Below are positions 9,024 to 17,835 of a stretch of 24,117 nt of DNA, piece by piece. The notes beneath the pieces were generated by a model, which saw nothing but the letters and a program-made list of their open reading frames with translations, ran no database searches and was not told the origin of the DNA. The position numbers and the translations under genes are program-made. The DNA is taken from positions 13,032 to 37,148 of the forward strand of contig DHDW01000040.1 of the NCBI GenBank assembly GCA_002399565.1, given 5' to 3'. Positions within the stretch are counted from its first letter, which is position 1; each line of letters begins with the position of its first letter. The DNA comes from Bacteroidales bacterium UBA4866 (GTDB lineage Bacteria; Bacteroidota; Bacteroidia; Bacteroidales; P3).

Positions 9024-9953
9024 ATGAAAGGAGCTTCAAAAGGACATATAGCAATACTTACTACCAATATAATATTTGGAATAAATATAGTTATAGCTAA
9101 AAATGTGCTATCAAATGGAAATATTGATGCGTTAGCACTTACTTATTTTAGGATTTTGGGAGCAACAATTGCTTTTTGGATTGCTTCACTATTTGTTAAA
9201 AGAGAAAAACTTACAGTGAAGGACTTTGTTATTTTATTTTTTGCCTCTTTGTTTGGAATAGTAATCAATCAAACTTCTTTTATTGTTGGGCTTAAAACAA
9301 CTTCTCCAATTGATGCCTCACTAATCATTACCCTAACTCCAATCATAACAATGCTTATTTCTGCAGCATACCTTAAAGAACCAATTACTTCTAAAAAAAT
9401 TATTGGAGTTTTGATTGGATGTTCTGGGGCAGTAATTCTAATCTTTTCGAGTAAATATCTTAATGTAAGTAGCACTCGTTCTTGGCTTGGAAATTCACTT
9501 TGTTTTTTAAGTTCTCTTGCTTATGCTTGTTATTTGGTATTCTTCAGAGACTTTATTAAAACCAAACACCCTGTAACTTTAATGAAATGGATGTTTCTTT
9601 TTAGTGCCATCTTGCTTTTGCCAATTGGAATTCCCAAAATTAGTGCAGTTGATATTAGTTCCATAAATACTTTAATAGGGGTAGAAATCTTATATGTTGT
9701 TTTAATGGCAACCTTCCTTACGTATTTATTAATTCCAATAGGGCAGAAGAACCTAAGGCCAACAACTCTCACAATGTACAACTATCTTCAACCGATAATT
9801 GCAGCTGTTCTTGCAATATTTTTGGGTCAAGACGTCTTTGGCTTAGAAAAGGTTTTGGCAGCAGTTTTGGTCTTTTTGGGAGTTTATGTTGTTACGAAAT
9901 CAAAATCACGTCAGCAAATAGAAGAGGAAAGTAAAGCAAAATCAAACAGTTAA
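9024..9953 (+). CDS. EamA/DMT-family inner membrane transporter (RhaT/YdcZ-like)
   Basis: The 309-residue protein is a drug/metabolite transporter superfamily member with two EamA repeats. The pattern is about ten hydrophobic segments. The first repeat runs from HIAILTTNIIFGINIVIAK through the conserved ASLIITLTPIITMLISAAYLKEP region to a GVLIGCSGAVILIF helix. The second starts near SWLGNSLCFLSSLAYACYLVF and ends with LQPIIAAVLAIFLGQ and AAVLVFLGVYVVTK. The short, charged tail is probably cytoplasmic. Family members export amino acids, metabolites or drugs; the substrate cannot be told from sequence. The frame is open from a TTG at 8961, but a promoter at 8980-9008 lies within that extension, so the ATG at 9024 (MKGASKGHIAIL) is preferred. 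No obvious terminator follows before the adhesin promoter. Confidence 0.88.
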   Translation: MKGASKGHIAILTTNIIFGINIVIAKNVLSNGNIDALALTYFRILGATIAFWIASLFVKREKLTVKDFVILFFASLFGIVINQTSFIVGLKTTSPIDASLIITLTPIITMLISAAYLKEPITSKKIIGVLIGCSGAVILIFSSKYLNVSSTRSWLGNSLCFLSSLAYACYLVFFRDFIKTKHPVTLMKWMFLFSAILLLPIGIPKISAVDISSINTLIGVEILYVVLMATFLTYLLIPIGQKNLRPTTLTMYNYLQPIIAAVLAIFLGQDVFGLEKVLAAVLVFLGVYVVTKSKSRQQIEEESKAKSNS

Positions 9954-9994
9954 TTTTATTATTTTCTTCCGTTTAGAAAAATTATTACTAATTA

Positions 9995-10026
9995 TTTGTT
10001 TTTTGTTTTTTTAATTCATACCTTTG
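9995..10026 (+). promoter_or_regulatory. Promoter of the first giant adhesin gene
   Basis: TTTG (9995-9998), 20-base spacer, TACCTTTG (10019-10026) fits the Bacteroidota consensus. The same boxes with the same N20 spacing precede the second giant gene, and the sequence between and after them is conserved. Transcription should begin around 10030-10034. Confidence 0.8.
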
Positions 10027-10031
10027 TCGCC

Positions 10032-10097
10032 ATGAAATTTATAATCTTAAAAATAAATTTTATTAATTATTGTTTAACTAACACATTAAAAACATGA
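10032..10097 (+). other. Upstream reading frame (21 codons) overlapping the first adhesin start
   Basis: An ATG six bases after the -7 box opens a 21-codon frame beginning MKFIILKINF. Its TGA at 10095-10097 overlaps the adhesin ATG at 10094 as ATGA. With the start site predicted near 10030-10034 it would be translated essentially leaderless. Whether it is translated is unknown; the overlap would allow translational coupling. The first six codons are identical in the leader of the second giant gene. Confidence 0.35.
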
Positions 10098-13000
10098 AAA
10101 AGATTTTTTACTTTCTTTTAGCGATGATTTTCGCTATTCAGGGCTATTCTCAAGTCGATATTCAAATCGGCAGTGGAACAACTAATTATTATGACCCATT
10201 ACCTGGATGGTTTGGTTGGAATCGTAGTGCATATCTCTACAAAGCAAGTGAAATAAATGCCGGTGGAGTTATAAACTCTATTTCATTCCAAATACAAGCT
10301 GCAGGTGGTTCTACAAACAAATTGAAAATTTATTTGGTTGAAACTCCTATTACAAGCATGCCAGGATTGTCAGCTACAAACTGGAATGCATTAAAAACTG
10401 GTGCAACTTTAGTTTATACAAATAATGCATTTTCAAGTTCACCTACAGGATGGAAAACTCTTACTTTAGATCTACCTTTCGCTTATTCGGGAGTAGACAA
10501 TTTAATGGTTTTGGTAGAGGGTGAAGGATGTGGAACAAGCGGTGGTTGTTCTTCTCAATGCTATAATCACGATTCACCAGCTACTCACTGGTATATGAGG
10601 AAAGACTCTTCTGCTCCAGATGATAATGCAGGTTCTACTTCTTCAACAGGACAAGAAGGTAAAAGAGCAAATATTAAATTTAATATTTCTCCTTTAGGAG
10701 ATTATTGTTATCCTCCTACTCAATTAATAGCAGATAACATTACAACTACTTCTGCAGATTTAACATGGACAACACATACTTCAGGTTCTTCATGGGTTGT
10801 ACAATATAAGCTTGCTTCAGATACTACTTGGGGAGCAGAAAATTATGTATATTCAGGTTCATATTCTTTACAAAATCTTTCATCAAACACTCTTTATAAC
10901 ATTAGAGTAAAATCAGTATGCACAACAAATGAAAGTGCATGGAATACAATAACTTTTCGTACAGCATGTGATATAATAAGCAATTTACCATACTTAGAAT
11001 CATTTGATACTTATGGTACAGGTTCCGGAGTTTTCTTAAGTTGTTGGGGAAGAACAACATCAACACCGACTGCAGCACCATATATATCAACAACTAATAG
11101 TTCTGCTCCTGGTTCAATGTATATGTACACTGCATCTGGAGCATATAATTATATATCAACTCCAGAATTTGACGCATCAATTCCAATAAATTCATTAAGC
11201 GCTAATTTCTATTTGAGAAAAAGTACTCTTGCATACAATATTACAGTCGGAGTAATGTCTGACCCATCTGATACTACAACATTTGATTCTTTAATTAACC
11301 TTACTCCTACAGCCATAAATTCATGGCAGGTTTTTAATGTCGATTTCATAGACTATACCGGTACAGGACAATATATTGCATTTAAGGTTCAAGGATATGG
11401 TGCAGCAAATGGCATGTATTTAGATGATTTAATTATCTATGCTACTCCTTCTTGTGCTATTCCAACAGGAATTATAAGACAAAATACAACATCAAATTCA
11501 TTTGACCTTGATTGGAATAATGCAGATGATGCAAATTGTATAGGTTGGATTATTGATTATAAGGAGCATGACGCAACTGTATGGCAAGAAGAATTTGTTA
11601 CATCTCATCCTCATACTTTAGCAAATCTCTCCCCAAATACATTATATAATATAAGATTAAGAGCAATTTGCTCAAGTGGAGATACAACCCAATATACTTC
11701 GGTAATTACTTACGGAATGCCTTGCGAATCAATAAGCGTTTTCCCTTGGGAAGAAGGCTTTGAGGATTCTTGGTGGGTAGGAGATGGATTAGGGGGAACT
11801 GCTGATTCAAGACCATGGTGTTGGATTAATATCAACGGAGGAGCAAGTACAAGTTATAAATGGCAAAAAACCACCACTTCTTCTTATGTCCACTCCGGAA
11901 CTGGTGCTGCTCAAATGTATGCAGCAAATACAACAGGACTCTTGGGAGATTGGCTAATCACACCTGCTTTTTCATTAACTGGTAATCAAAGATTACGTTT
12001 TTGGGCTAAAGGATATTCAACATATACAGATAATCTTACAGTTAAAATATTAGACCTAACAACTAATCCTACTGTTTCTTCAGCTGCAGATACAAGTTTA
12101 TTTGTTGAATTAATGTCAAATACAGTTATACCTGCAAGCGATTGGACAGAGTATGAAATTAATTTAAGTGACTTTACAGGTGATTTTAGATTTGCATTTG
12201 TTAGAAATACAACTGGAGGATATTATTTGAATATTGACGATGTATCAATTTCTGATATTCCAGCATGTGCTCGTCCAACAGCAATAAATACAGGTTACGT
12301 TATTGACGAAGAAATCGAACTAAGCTGGATACCTGGAAATACTGGAGATGCAGCATGGTATTTATACTGGAAAACAGCAAGCGCAACAGATTATGATTCT
12401 GTTTATGTTACTCAACAGCCATACGTTTTACAAAATTTGACAGCAAATACAACATATAATATATATTTAAGAACAGATTGTTTAACAGAATTATCAGAAG
12501 CAACAAATCCAATATCTATAAAAACAACTCTTTGTGCTCCTGTAACAACTTTCCCATACACTGAAGGATTTGACTCATTAGGAGCAGCAGGAGCATTTCC
12601 TACATGTTGGGCAAGACCTGTTATTTACAGTACATATCCAAAAACAAGCACAGCAGCAGCAAGAGTACATAGTGCTCCAGCAAGTTTGGAAATTCATTCT
12701 GCAGTAGGTTCTCCAACTTATGCTGTAACTCCACCAATTGGAGAAGACATCAATACTCTTAGAGTAACTTTCTGGGCAATGGCAGAAAATATAACTTCAT
12801 CAGGAACAATTGAAGTTGGTGTTATGTCAGATCCAAATAATTTATTAACTTTTGAAAGTGTTCAAGTTATTCAACCAACAAACACTTCATATAATCAATA
12901 TGAAGTTATATTCGCAGGTACAACTTTAAATGGATTAAATAAATCTATCGCATTTAGACAAAATACTGTTTCAGCGATCTACTATTATTGGATAGATGAT

Positions 13001-16000
13001 GTTGTAGTTGATTATATCCCTGCATGTTCATATCCTGCTTCAGTTGTGGCTTCAAATATCACAACAACAGGTGCAGACATTACTTGGGCTCCTGCAAATG
13101 CAACAGATAATGCATGGTGGTTATATTATAAAACAGCAGCAGCAACTTCTTATGATTCGATATATATTACTGGAACACCTACATATTCATTTACTACTCT
13201 TACTGCAAATACATTGTACAATATTTACGTCTCTACTGATTGTGGAACAGAATTATCTGAACCTACAGGTGTTTCAAACTTCCGTACTGCTTGTGCTGCA
13301 ATTTCAACATTACCATTTTTTGAAAACTTTGATACTTATGGAACAGGAACTTCAACCTATCCTCTTCCTAATTGTTGGTCAAGAATAAATACATACACTT
13401 CATCGACAATGCCATTTATTAATACTTCTACTCAAAGTGCTCCTGGTTGTCTTTATTTTTATACACCAACATCAGGAACCTACAATATTGGAATAATGCC
13501 ACCTTTTGATGCGTCAATTCCTATTAATACATTAATGGCGTCATTCTACTACAAAAATAATAGTGCAACAGATAGATTGATAATTGGTGCAATGTCCGAC
13601 CCAACAGATGCAACAACATTTGATTCAATAACAACTATTACTGCTTCAACAACTGCAACATGGCAATTCTTTGAAGTTAATTTAAGTTCATATACTGGAA
13701 CAGGTCAATATCTTGCATTTAAGAATGCATATACAACAGCAAATTCTTATGCATATATAGATGATTTAACAATAAGCACTATTCCAACTTGTCCTAATAC
13801 ATATTCATTAGCAGTTGCTTCAGTAACTTCTTCTGACGTTACTCTAAACTGGAGTGCAATAAATTCAGCAGGTCAAGGTTGGGAAATATCCTATGGAGCA
13901 GTTGGAACAGGATTTGACCCTTCAACTGGTACCATTATTCCAGTTGCTGATGCAGTTGGAATACCACCTTATACTATTTCAGGATTAACACCAAGTACAC
14001 CATATAGCTTTGCAGTACGTCAAGCTTGTGGAGGTAACTGGTCAAATATTGTTACAGTAAACACAATGGGTTTACCAGTACAACTACCATATACTTGTGA
14101 TTTTGAAGATGTAGATGAACGAAACTCTTGGTCTATCTCAAATGGTGGAGCAACTAATAAATGGTTTATTGGTACTGCAGTTTCTGCAACACCAATAACT
14201 GGAAACTCATTATATATTTCAAATGATAATGGAGTAAGTAATGCTTATACTTTAACTACAATAAGTACAGTTGTTGCAAGTCGTCTAATTGAATTTGATG
14301 GCTCAGGAGGTTATACCCTTACTTTTGATTCAAGATTAGGAGGAGAATCATCTCATGATTATATTAAGGTTTATATTGTTGATCAGGACACTACTTATGT
14401 AGGTTCAGCTTCAACACCATATTATGGTAGTTCAACTTATTCAACAGGTGTAGTTCTATTTAATGGAGCAAACGCATATTTCAATAATGTAAGCAATCCA
14501 ACAACTGTTAATAGTCATTCAGTAGTAGTGCCTTATCAAGGAGAAGCTGGAACAGTAAGAAAATTAATGTTTGTTTGGAGAAATGATGGTAGCGGTGGAA
14601 CAACCCCTCCTGCTGCAATTGACAATATTTCAATCACTCCAATTACATGTGCTGCTCCAACACTAACAATTTCAAACATTTCACAAACCTCAGCAGATGC
14701 CAATTGGACATCAACAGCTTCTGATAACGGATGGTGGTTATATTATAAAACTGCAAGTGCAACAAATTATGATTCAGTATATGTTACAGGAACTTCTTCA
14801 TATTCTTTCACAACATTTGCTGCAAATACAGCATATAATGCATATGTAAGATTAGATTGTGGAACAGAATTATCTGCTCCAAGTACAGTAGTCAATTTCC
14901 GTACAGCATGTGATAATATTTCTACATTACCATATTCAGAAAACTTTGAAGGTTATGGAACAGGCACATCTATAATGCCTGCTTGCTGGGTAAGAACAAC
15001 AACTTATGCTGATCGCCCTTATGTAAATACTGGTGGTTATTCTGGAAATTGTTTATACTTCTATGCAGGAACTGCAGGAACATACAATATTGCTGCCATG
15101 AATCCGATTGATGCCTCAATTCCAATAAACTCATTAATGGCTACATTCTATTATAAGAATTATGCATCTACAAACAGATTAGTAGTAGGAGTTATGACAG
15201 ATCCAACAAATGCAACAACATTTGATTCTATAACAACTATTGCTGCACCATCTACTGCTACATGGGCTGAATATGAAGTAAACTTTAGCTCATACACAGG
15301 AACAGGTACATATATTGCATTCAAAAATATATATACAACTACTGATGGATATGCATATTTGGATAACCTTGTTATAGATATCATTCCTTCATGTGCTCCT
15401 CCAACTGCACTTACAGCAACAGGAATAGGAGCAAGTATGGATGTTTCATTTGCACCTGGAAATACAACTGATAATGCATGGTACGTCTATTATAAGCCAA
15501 CAACAGCAACCGATTGGGATTCTGTTTATACAGCTACAATACCAACAAATATTCCTGGATTAACACTTCAGACAACATACCAAATTTATGTTAAGACTGT
15601 TTGTTCAGATGGATCAAATTCAAATGCATCCCAAACAATAACTTATATAACTCCATGCTCTGCAGGAGCAATATCATCATTTCCATGGACTGAAGGATTT
15701 GAAGGAGGGCTATCTTGTTGGCAACAAGAATTTGTTGTAGGAACACAAAACTGGACAACAAGTTCTGCATATCCTACTCAAACTCCTGTGTATTCAGGAA
15801 CAGGAATTGCTTATATAAGTGGTACGCAGACGGGTAATTTTACAACAAAATTGATTTCTCCATTGTTTGATTTGACCACTCTGACAAATCCTTATATATC
15901 ATTCTGGCATATGCAAAATTGGTATAGCTCTTATGTTGATGAAATGAAAGTATATTATCGCACTGATGCAAGTAGTGCATGGGTACAATTAGTTCACTAT

Positions 16001-17545
16001 CCTGCAAGTATTACATCATATCAAAAAGATTCAATAGCATTACCAAATCCATCTGCAACTTATCAAATAGCATTTGAAGGACATGTTACTTGGGGTTATG
16101 GAGTAGCAATAGACGATGTAACAGTATACGACGCAAGTGGATCTGCATGTCCTACACCGACCAACTTAGCAACAACAACTGTTCAAAACACTACAGCAAC
16201 AGTTAGTTGGATACCAGCAGGCACAGAAAGTGCATGGCAAGTACGTTTAGGCACAACAGGAACACCAGACAATGTATCAAGTACAACCTACACATTCCCA
16301 GCAACCCTAACACCAGGCACAGCATACACCTACTATGTAAGAGCAAATTGTGGAACTAACTATTCAGCATGGGTACAAGGAACCTTCACAACAACACAAG
16401 GACACCAAGCAATCCAAGTAACTACTACAGCCCCAACAGCTATTACACAAACTAATGCAACCTTCCAAGGAACATATATACAAGGAACAGAGGTTCCAAC
16501 AGCCATAGGCTTTGAATACAAAACTACAGCAGCAACAACCTGGACAGACCAAGCAGTAACCCCTGTAGGCACCCCATTCACACACCAATTAACTACCCTC
16601 ACAGCCAACACCAACTATGAAGTAAGAGCCTATGCAGTAACCCCAACTGATGGACGAGTATACGGAGCAACCCTATCCTTTGCAACACCAGCAATAATAC
16701 TACCAACCGTTACCACATTGACACCAAATCCAATAGGATTAACCAATGCAACCTTCCTTGGCACCATAACACAAGGCTCCGAAGCAATCAATGCAAGAGG
16801 CTTTGAATATAAACTACCTTCACAAACCTGGGACAATGCAAACGTTATCTCAGCAACTGGAACAAACAACATAACAGCTTCAGTAACCACCTTACAACAA
16901 GCCACCACCTATGAAGTTAGAGCCTATGCAAGAACCAGTACAACCACATATGGAGCAGTTCTAACCTTTACCACACAAACACCAGGCGTCACCCCACCAG
17001 TAGTAGTAACCAATTTAGCTAATCCAGTAAACGATAGAAGTGCAACACTAAATGGAAAAGTAACCCCAGGCAGTGAAACCATCACCAATCAAGGCTTTGA
17101 ATGGAAAGCAGCAAGTGCAAGCACCTGGACACCAGTAACCGTAGTACCAGTAAATGATACCATAACCTATCAACTAACAGGAATAGAACCATCAACACTA
17201 TATGAGTTTAAAACCTTTGCAACCACAGCAAGTGGAACAGAATATGGAACAACACAAACCTTCCAAACCTTAGGATTAAATACTATAGACGGAAGCGTAA
17301 TAACAGTAATGATGTATCCAAACCCAGCCAGCCAAGAAACTAAATTAGTAGTAACAGGCTTACAAGGCGAAGTAAAGATAACCATTAGTGATGTACAAGG
17401 ACGCATAATCAACACCATCAACACCAAAGCGAACAACAATAAGGTAGAAGAAACCATAAATGTAAGCAATATGGCAAATGGCGTATATTATGTAAGACTA
17501 CAAAATGATCAAATAAGTAGAACCCAAAAGTTAATAGTAAAATAA
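10094..17545 (+). CDS. Giant modular T9SS-exported adhesin-like protein (FN3 / choice-of-anchor J repeats), 2483 aa
   Basis: Residues 1-20 form a signal peptide (MKKIFYFLLAMIFAIQGYSQ). About 21-203 is an N-terminal beta domain (IGSGTTNYYDPLPGWFGW...) shared with the downstream paralogue. Then FN3-like modules alternate with seven 'choice-of-anchor J'/cleaved-adhesin-like modules. The anchor-J-like modules lie at about 293-454, 545-725, 815-978, 1068-1233, 1326-1519, 1607-1767 and 1856-2019. Each opens with a pattern like LPYxExFDxYGTG or FPWxEGFE and closes with YLDD or IDDV...IPxC. After the eighth FN3 (2020-2103) come three FN3-like repeats (GFEYK...YEVRAYA) at about 2104-2393, then a type A sorting domain (MYPNPASQ from 2407). 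Cysteines recur at module borders. It is likely displayed on or released from the cell surface and may bind glycans, host or other cells. No enzyme motif is seen. The DNA from about 16150 on is far more C-rich than the rest. The ATG at 10094 is set by the signal peptide. Confidence 0.9.
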   Translation: MKKIFYFLLAMIFAIQGYSQVDIQIGSGTTNYYDPLPGWFGWNRSAYLYKASEINAGGVINSISFQIQAAGGSTNKLKIYLVETPITSMPGLSATNWNALKTGATLVYTNNAFSSSPTGWKTLTLDLPFAYSGVDNLMVLVEGEGCGTSGGCSSQCYNHDSPATHWYMRKDSSAPDDNAGSTSSTGQEGKRANIKFNISPLGDYCYPPTQLIADNITTTSADLTWTTHTSGSSWVVQYKLASDTTWGAENYVYSGSYSLQNLSSNTLYNIRVKSVCTTNESAWNTITFRTACDIISNLPYLESFDTYGTGSGVFLSCWGRTTSTPTAAPYISTTNSSAPGSMYMYTASGAYNYISTPEFDASIPINSLSANFYLRKSTLAYNITVGVMSDPSDTTTFDSLINLTPTAINSWQVFNVDFIDYTGTGQYIAFKVQGYGAANGMYLDDLIIYATPSCAIPTGIIRQNTTSNSFDLDWNNADDANCIGWIIDYKEHDATVWQEEFVTSHPHTLANLSPNTLYNIRLRAICSSGDTTQYTSVITYGMPCESISVFPWEEGFEDSWWVGDGLGGTADSRPWCWININGGASTSYKWQKTTTSSYVHSGTGAAQMYAANTTGLLGDWLITPAFSLTGNQRLRFWAKGYSTYTDNLTVKILDLTTNPTVSSAADTSLFVELMSNTVIPASDWTEYEINLSDFTGDFRFAFVRNTTGGYYLNIDDVSISDIPACARPTAINTGYVIDEEIELSWIPGNTGDAAWYLYWKTASATDYDSVYVTQQPYVLQNLTANTTYNIYLRTDCLTELSEATNPISIKTTLCAPVTTFPYTEGFDSLGAAGAFPTCWARPVIYSTYPKTSTAAARVHSAPASLEIHSAVGSPTYAVTPPIGEDINTLRVTFWAMAENITSSGTIEVGVMSDPNNLLTFESVQVIQPTNTSYNQYEVIFAGTTLNGLNKSIAFRQNTVSAIYYYWIDDVVVDYIPACSYPASVVASNITTTGADITWAPANATDNAWWLYYKTAAATSYDSIYITGTPTYSFTTLTANTLYNIYVSTDCGTELSEPTGVSNFRTACAAISTLPFFENFDTYGTGTSTYPLPNCWSRINTYTSSTMPFINTSTQSAPGCLYFYTPTSGTYNIGIMPPFDASIPINTLMASFYYKNNSATDRLIIGAMSDPTDATTFDSITTITASTTATWQFFEVNLSSYTGTGQYLAFKNAYTTANSYAYIDDLTISTIPTCPNTYSLAVASVTSSDVTLNWSAINSAGQGWEISYGAVGTGFDPSTGTIIPVADAVGIPPYTISGLTPSTPYSFAVRQACGGNWSNIVTVNTMGLPVQLPYTCDFEDVDERNSWSISNGGATNKWFIGTAVSATPITGNSLYISNDNGVSNAYTLTTISTVVASRLIEFDGSGGYTLTFDSRLGGESSHDYIKVYIVDQDTTYVGSASTPYYGSSTYSTGVVLFNGANAYFNNVSNPTTVNSHSVVVPYQGEAGTVRKLMFVWRNDGSGGTTPPAAIDNISITPITCAAPTLTISNISQTSADANWTSTASDNGWWLYYKTASATNYDSVYVTGTSSYSFTTFAANTAYNAYVRLDCGTELSAPSTVVNFRTACDNISTLPYSENFEGYGTGTSIMPACWVRTTTYADRPYVNTGGYSGNCLYFYAGTAGTYNIAAMNPIDASIPINSLMATFYYKNYASTNRLVVGVMTDPTNATTFDSITTIAAPSTATWAEYEVNFSSYTGTGTYIAFKNIYTTTDGYAYLDNLVIDIIPSCAPPTALTATGIGASMDVSFAPGNTTDNAWYVYYKPTTATDWDSVYTATIPTNIPGLTLQTTYQIYVKTVCSDGSNSNASQTITYITPCSAGAISSFPWTEGFEGGLSCWQQEFVVGTQNWTTSSAYPTQTPVYSGTGIAYISGTQTGNFTTKLISPLFDLTTLTNPYISFWHMQNWYSSYVDEMKVYYRTDASSAWVQLVHYPASITSYQKDSIALPNPSATYQIAFEGHVTWGYGVAIDDVTVYDASGSACPTPTNLATTTVQNTTATVSWIPAGTESAWQVRLGTTGTPDNVSSTTYTFPATLTPGTAYTYYVRANCGTNYSAWVQGTFTTTQGHQAIQVTTTAPTAITQTNATFQGTYIQGTEVPTAIGFEYKTTAATTWTDQAVTPVGTPFTHQLTTLTANTNYEVRAYAVTPTDGRVYGATLSFATPAIILPTVTTLTPNPIGLTNATFLGTITQGSEAINARGFEYKLPSQTWDNANVISATGTNNITASVTTLQQATTYEVRAYARTSTTTYGAVLTFTTQTPGVTPPVVVTNLANPVNDRSATLNGKVTPGSETITNQGFEWKAASASTWTPVTVVPVNDTITYQLTGIEPSTLYEFKTFATTASGTEYGTTQTFQTLGLNTIDGSVITVMMYPNPASQETKLVVTGLQGEVKITISDVQGRIINTINTKANNNKVEETINVSNMANGVYYVRLQNDQISRTQKLIVK

Positions 17546-17623
17546 TAACCAGAAAGGAACTATTTAAAATAAATAGACAACTAAACACAAAGTGGCTACT
17601 CCAAAAGGGTAGCCACTTTTTTT
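17312..17623 (+). repeat. Shared 3' block of the giant genes, copy 1 (sorting domain, 3' UTR, terminator)
   Basis: This block aligns with 23682-23994. Over the 234 coding bases from the MYPNP codons to the stop I count 14 mismatches by eye, 10 of them synonymous and no gaps. The 3' untranslated region and terminator are also nearly identical, with one base of length difference just after the stop. Confidence 0.88.
17589..17623 (+). terminator. Rho-independent terminator of the first giant adhesin gene
   Basis: An 11-bp stem, AAAGTGGCTAC (17589-17599) with GTAGCCACTTT (17609-17619), has a 9-base loop and continues into a T7 run ending at 17623. It is nearly identical to the terminator of the second giant gene at 23958-23994. 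Confidence 0.92.
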
Positions 17624-17729
17624 GTCTTTAAATATCTCTACAAAGTTTTTGTATCAGAAATAAGTACAAGTCATAATTCAGTGTAAAATATCTTGTTATA
17701 CAAATAAAGTCGACTTTTATATGAAAATA

Positions 17730-17761
17730 TTTGTTAGTTTCTTTTTTAATTTTTACCTTTG
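17730..17761 (+). promoter_or_regulatory. Promoter of the second giant adhesin gene
   Basis: TTTG (17730-17733), 20-base spacer, TACCTTTG (17754-17761): same boxes and spacing as at 9995-10026. The about 105 bases between the upstream terminator and this promoter show nothing recognisable. The gene is therefore transcribed independently of its upstream paralogue. Confidence 0.8.
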
Positions 17762-17766
17762 TCGCC

Positions 17767-17835
17767 ATGAAATTTATAATCTTATAAATAACTATTAATT
17801 AATTATTGTTTAACTAACACATGAAAGAAAAATGA
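17767..17835 (+). other. Two short upstream reading frames in the second adhesin leader
   Basis: The ATG at 17767 gives the six-codon frame MKFIIL with TAA at 17785-17787, identical to the first six codons of the frame in the other leader. A second ATG at 17821 gives MKEK, with TGA at 17833-17835 overlapping the adhesin ATG (17832) as ATGA. Translation is not demonstrable from sequence. The same stop/start overlap is reached by different local sequence in the two leaders. Confidence 0.3.

Larger units (their letters stand above)
9991..10140 (+). repeat. Shared 5' block of the giant genes, copy 1 (promoter, leader, signal peptide codons)
   Basis: This block aligns with 17726-17878. Long exact runs include the 31 bases from TACCTTTGTCGCC through ATAATCTTA, the leader run ATTAATTATTGTTTAACTAA with CACAT after it, and 22 bases of signal-peptide coding sequence around GCGATGATTTTCGC. 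Beyond the signal peptide the two genes are similar only in protein. Confidence 0.85.

Noticed and set aside
9954..10093. Known riboswitch or structured leader in front of the giant genes
   Set aside because: The leader is AT-rich and conserved between the two copies, but I see no known riboswitch core, and most of it pairs poorly.
13008..13388. 126-codon plus-strand frame inside the first giant gene
   Set aside because: A shifted-frame shadow with a Leu/Gln/His-rich product and no start context.
10700..17000. Possible CRISPR-like or short tandem repeats
   Set aside because: The repetition is that of long diverged protein modules of about 255 residues, not short identical repeats with unique spacers.
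16360..17469. Several long antisense open frames under the C-rich tail of the first giant gene
   Set aside because: They follow from the codon bias of the real gene (few stops opposite ACC/GCA codons) and have cysteine/valine-rich, low-complexity products without family features. The same holds for 23378-23839.
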